A DNA stretch of 5,763 nucleotides. It comes from Butyricicoccus sp. (GTDB lineage: Bacteria > Bacillota > Clostridia > Oscillospirales > Butyricicoccaceae). The notes beneath the pieces are model-generated. The model was not told where the DNA came from and did no database searches. It saw only the letters and a program-made list of their open reading frames with translations. Positions 4,893-5,763 of this stretch are shown in pieces. The stretch spans positions 1 through 5,763 of the forward strand of contig JAHHRJ010000084.1 in the NCBI GenBank assembly GCA_020025885.1, given 5' to 3'. Within the stretch, counting starts at the first letter, position 1, and each line of letters begins with the position of its first letter. Made by a program: the position numbers and the translations under genes.

Positions 4893-5498
4893 ATGAAGAA
4901 CCTGAGCGTGAAAACAATCCTGCGCGGCTTTTCTGCGTTTGCGCTGTGTGCATCCCTCAGCATGGGTTCCGCACTCGCTTATAACGGCGACCCTGAACTT
5001 GCTTACACCGACTGGGACCCGACCCACGTTTCTGCCCCAGCTGCACCAGTTCCCCCTGCTGCTCCAGACACCACCCCTGTACCTGCTCCCGTTGCAGTAG
5101 CTGTAAAGGATCGTCTGAACCAGCTCAAAACAGGTGACGTGATCCCACGTACCGTTCAGAAGTCCACTGCTCTTGCAGCAGACTCTGTGATTACATCGAA
5201 CTTTAAAAATCTTGGCTCTTTCCGCCTGTCTTTCTACTGCTCTTGCGAAAAGTGCAGCGGTACGACTTATGCAGGCAAAACAAAAGTTGGTACCACCATC
5301 ACAGAGGGTCGCACCATCGCGGTTGATCCATCCGTGATCCCGCTTGGCAGCCGTGTCTATATCAATGGCTATGGTCTGTTCATCGCGGAAGACATCGGCA
5401 GCGCGATCAAGGGTCAGAAGATCGACATCGCAGTTTCCGATCATGACCATGCGTATGAGCTTGGCATTGATAACGCGACTGCATATCTGGTCAGCTAA
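4893..5498 (+). CDS. Secreted 3D-domain protein with Pro-rich linker (paralogue of the upstream gene)
   Basis: The 201-residue protein has a signal peptide with probable cleavage after ALA at 27-29, a Pro/Ala-rich linker at about 48-68, and a 3D domain at about 110-201. The domain has YCSCEKC (Cys 116, 118, 121), GKTKVG, and aspartates D145 (AVDP), D167 and D178 (QKIDI). From LKTG onward it matches the upstream protein at about 78 of 123 positions by hand, so the two arose by duplication. The loop usually written DTGGAIKG reads DIGSAIKG here, next to the second Asp, while the upstream copy is canonical. A peptidoglycan-directed extracellular role is inferred from the domain. ATG 4893 is chosen over the adjacent TTG 4890 because AGGAG (4879-4883) sits 9 nt before it. 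It has its own promoter and is followed by a hairpin. Confidence 0.88.
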   Translation: MKNLSVKTILRGFSAFALCASLSMGSALAYNGDPELAYTDWDPTHVSAPAAPVPPAAPDTTPVPAPVAVAVKDRLNQLKTGDVIPRTVQKSTALAADSVITSNFKNLGSFRLSFYCSCEKCSGTTYAGKTKVGTTITEGRTIAVDPSVIPLGSRVYINGYGLFIAEDIGSAIKGQKIDIAVSDHDHAYELGIDNATAYLVS

Positions 5499-5515
5499 TT
5501 TTTGTATCGCATTCA

Positions 5516-5539
5516 AAACGGACGCATTTGCGTCCGTTT
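5516..5539 (+). terminator. Terminator-like hairpin after the second 3D-domain gene
   Basis: AAACGGACGC (5516-5525) pairs perfectly with GCGTCCGTTT (5530-5539) around ATTT, 17 bases past the stop codon. Only three T follow, so termination may be weak or partly Rho-like. The left arm sequence TCAAAACGGACG reappears at the very end of the window. Confidence 0.65.
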
Positions 5540-5763
5540 CAGCGTGTCAAAAAAGTCACTGCACCCTTTTTATTTTGGAGCGAAGCGACCTTAAATTTTC
5601 AAAATCCAAGGACATGCGCCTTGGATTTTGCCCGCGACCCGCGCAAACGTGCGCGAAACCGGGGGTATCAGAGCCGGTTTCTACTGGAACTGGCTCTGTA
5701 TCTAGGGAGACTGGGTTCCCCTGGAAAGGCTGTCAAAGTTCTTTGACAGCCTCAAAACGGACG
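5540..5763. repeat. Hairpin-rich non-coding region, possible repeat unit reaching the window edge
   Basis: Four further stem-loops follow the terminator: 5600-5611 with 5619-5630 (12 bp, perfect); CGCGCA/TGCGCG at 5640-5655; CAGAGCCGGTT/AACTGGCTCTG at 5669-5698 (11 bp, one wobble); and GGCTGTCAAAG/CTTTGACAGCC at 5728-5751 (perfect). The 12-mer TCAAAACGGACG at 5513-5524 recurs at 5752-5763, 239 bp later, where the window stops. A 72-codon open frame crosses the region but has no ribosome site, and the stems explain the sequence better. Confidence 0.6.

Noticed and set aside
4875..5516. 213-codon minus-strand frame over the second 3D gene
   Set aside because: It is the shadow of a gene with a clear signal peptide, ribosome site, promoter and conserved 3D motif on the plus strand.
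5528..5746. 72-codon open frame on the plus strand at the right end
   Set aside because: It starts inside the terminator hairpin and its sequence is accounted for by the stem-loops. There is no ribosome site.

Overview
The window is low-GC Gram-positive (Bacillota) chromosome, most likely Clostridia and possibly Oscillospirales. This rests on the RNase J homologue, the secreted cysteine-containing 3D-domain proteins, sigma-A-like promoters with TGn extensions, strong AGGAG-type ribosome sites and hairpin/T-run terminators. I cannot fix genus or species.

Layout. Positions 1-275 hold no clear gene: a possible divergent start at the extreme left edge, a decayed IS200/IS605-type right-end hairpin (168-210) and the birA promoter (244-272). 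A 160-bp imperfect palindrome (276-435) flanked by TAAA looks like a MITE inserted between that promoter and birA, so it should be transcribed as the birA leader. birA (464-1276, +) encodes a biotin-protein ligase without a DNA-binding domain. Its stop codon touches the right end of a second IS200/IS605-type relic (about 1273-1622, - strand), which keeps a broken tnpB and an omega-RNA-like 3' region. A bidirectional terminator (1662-1700) separates this from a convergent, full-length RNase J gene (3366-1708, -). RNase J has its own promoter (3567-3595) and a leader of about 195 nt.

Divergent from RNase J lie two tandem paralogous genes, each with its own promoter and terminator. They encode secreted 3D-domain proteins (3943-4629 and 4893-5498, +), predicted to act on cell-wall peptidoglycan. 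Their 3D domains are about 63% identical by hand alignment, but their linkers are unrelated: Ala/Glu-rich in one and Pro/Ala-rich in the other. The non-coding DNA around them holds a promoter-flanking direct repeat, a possible attenuator and four phased GTTACAA motifs. The last 265 bases contain a cluster of five stem-loops and a repeated 12-mer that reaches the window edge.

Functionally, the genes are housekeeping (protein biotinylation, RNA processing and decay) plus envelope remodelling, and they do not form one operon. I see no defence system, prophage or CRISPR array. The most interesting material is the non-coding DNA: the MITE-like leader insertion, the IS605 relics beside birA and the repeat arrangement around the 3D genes.
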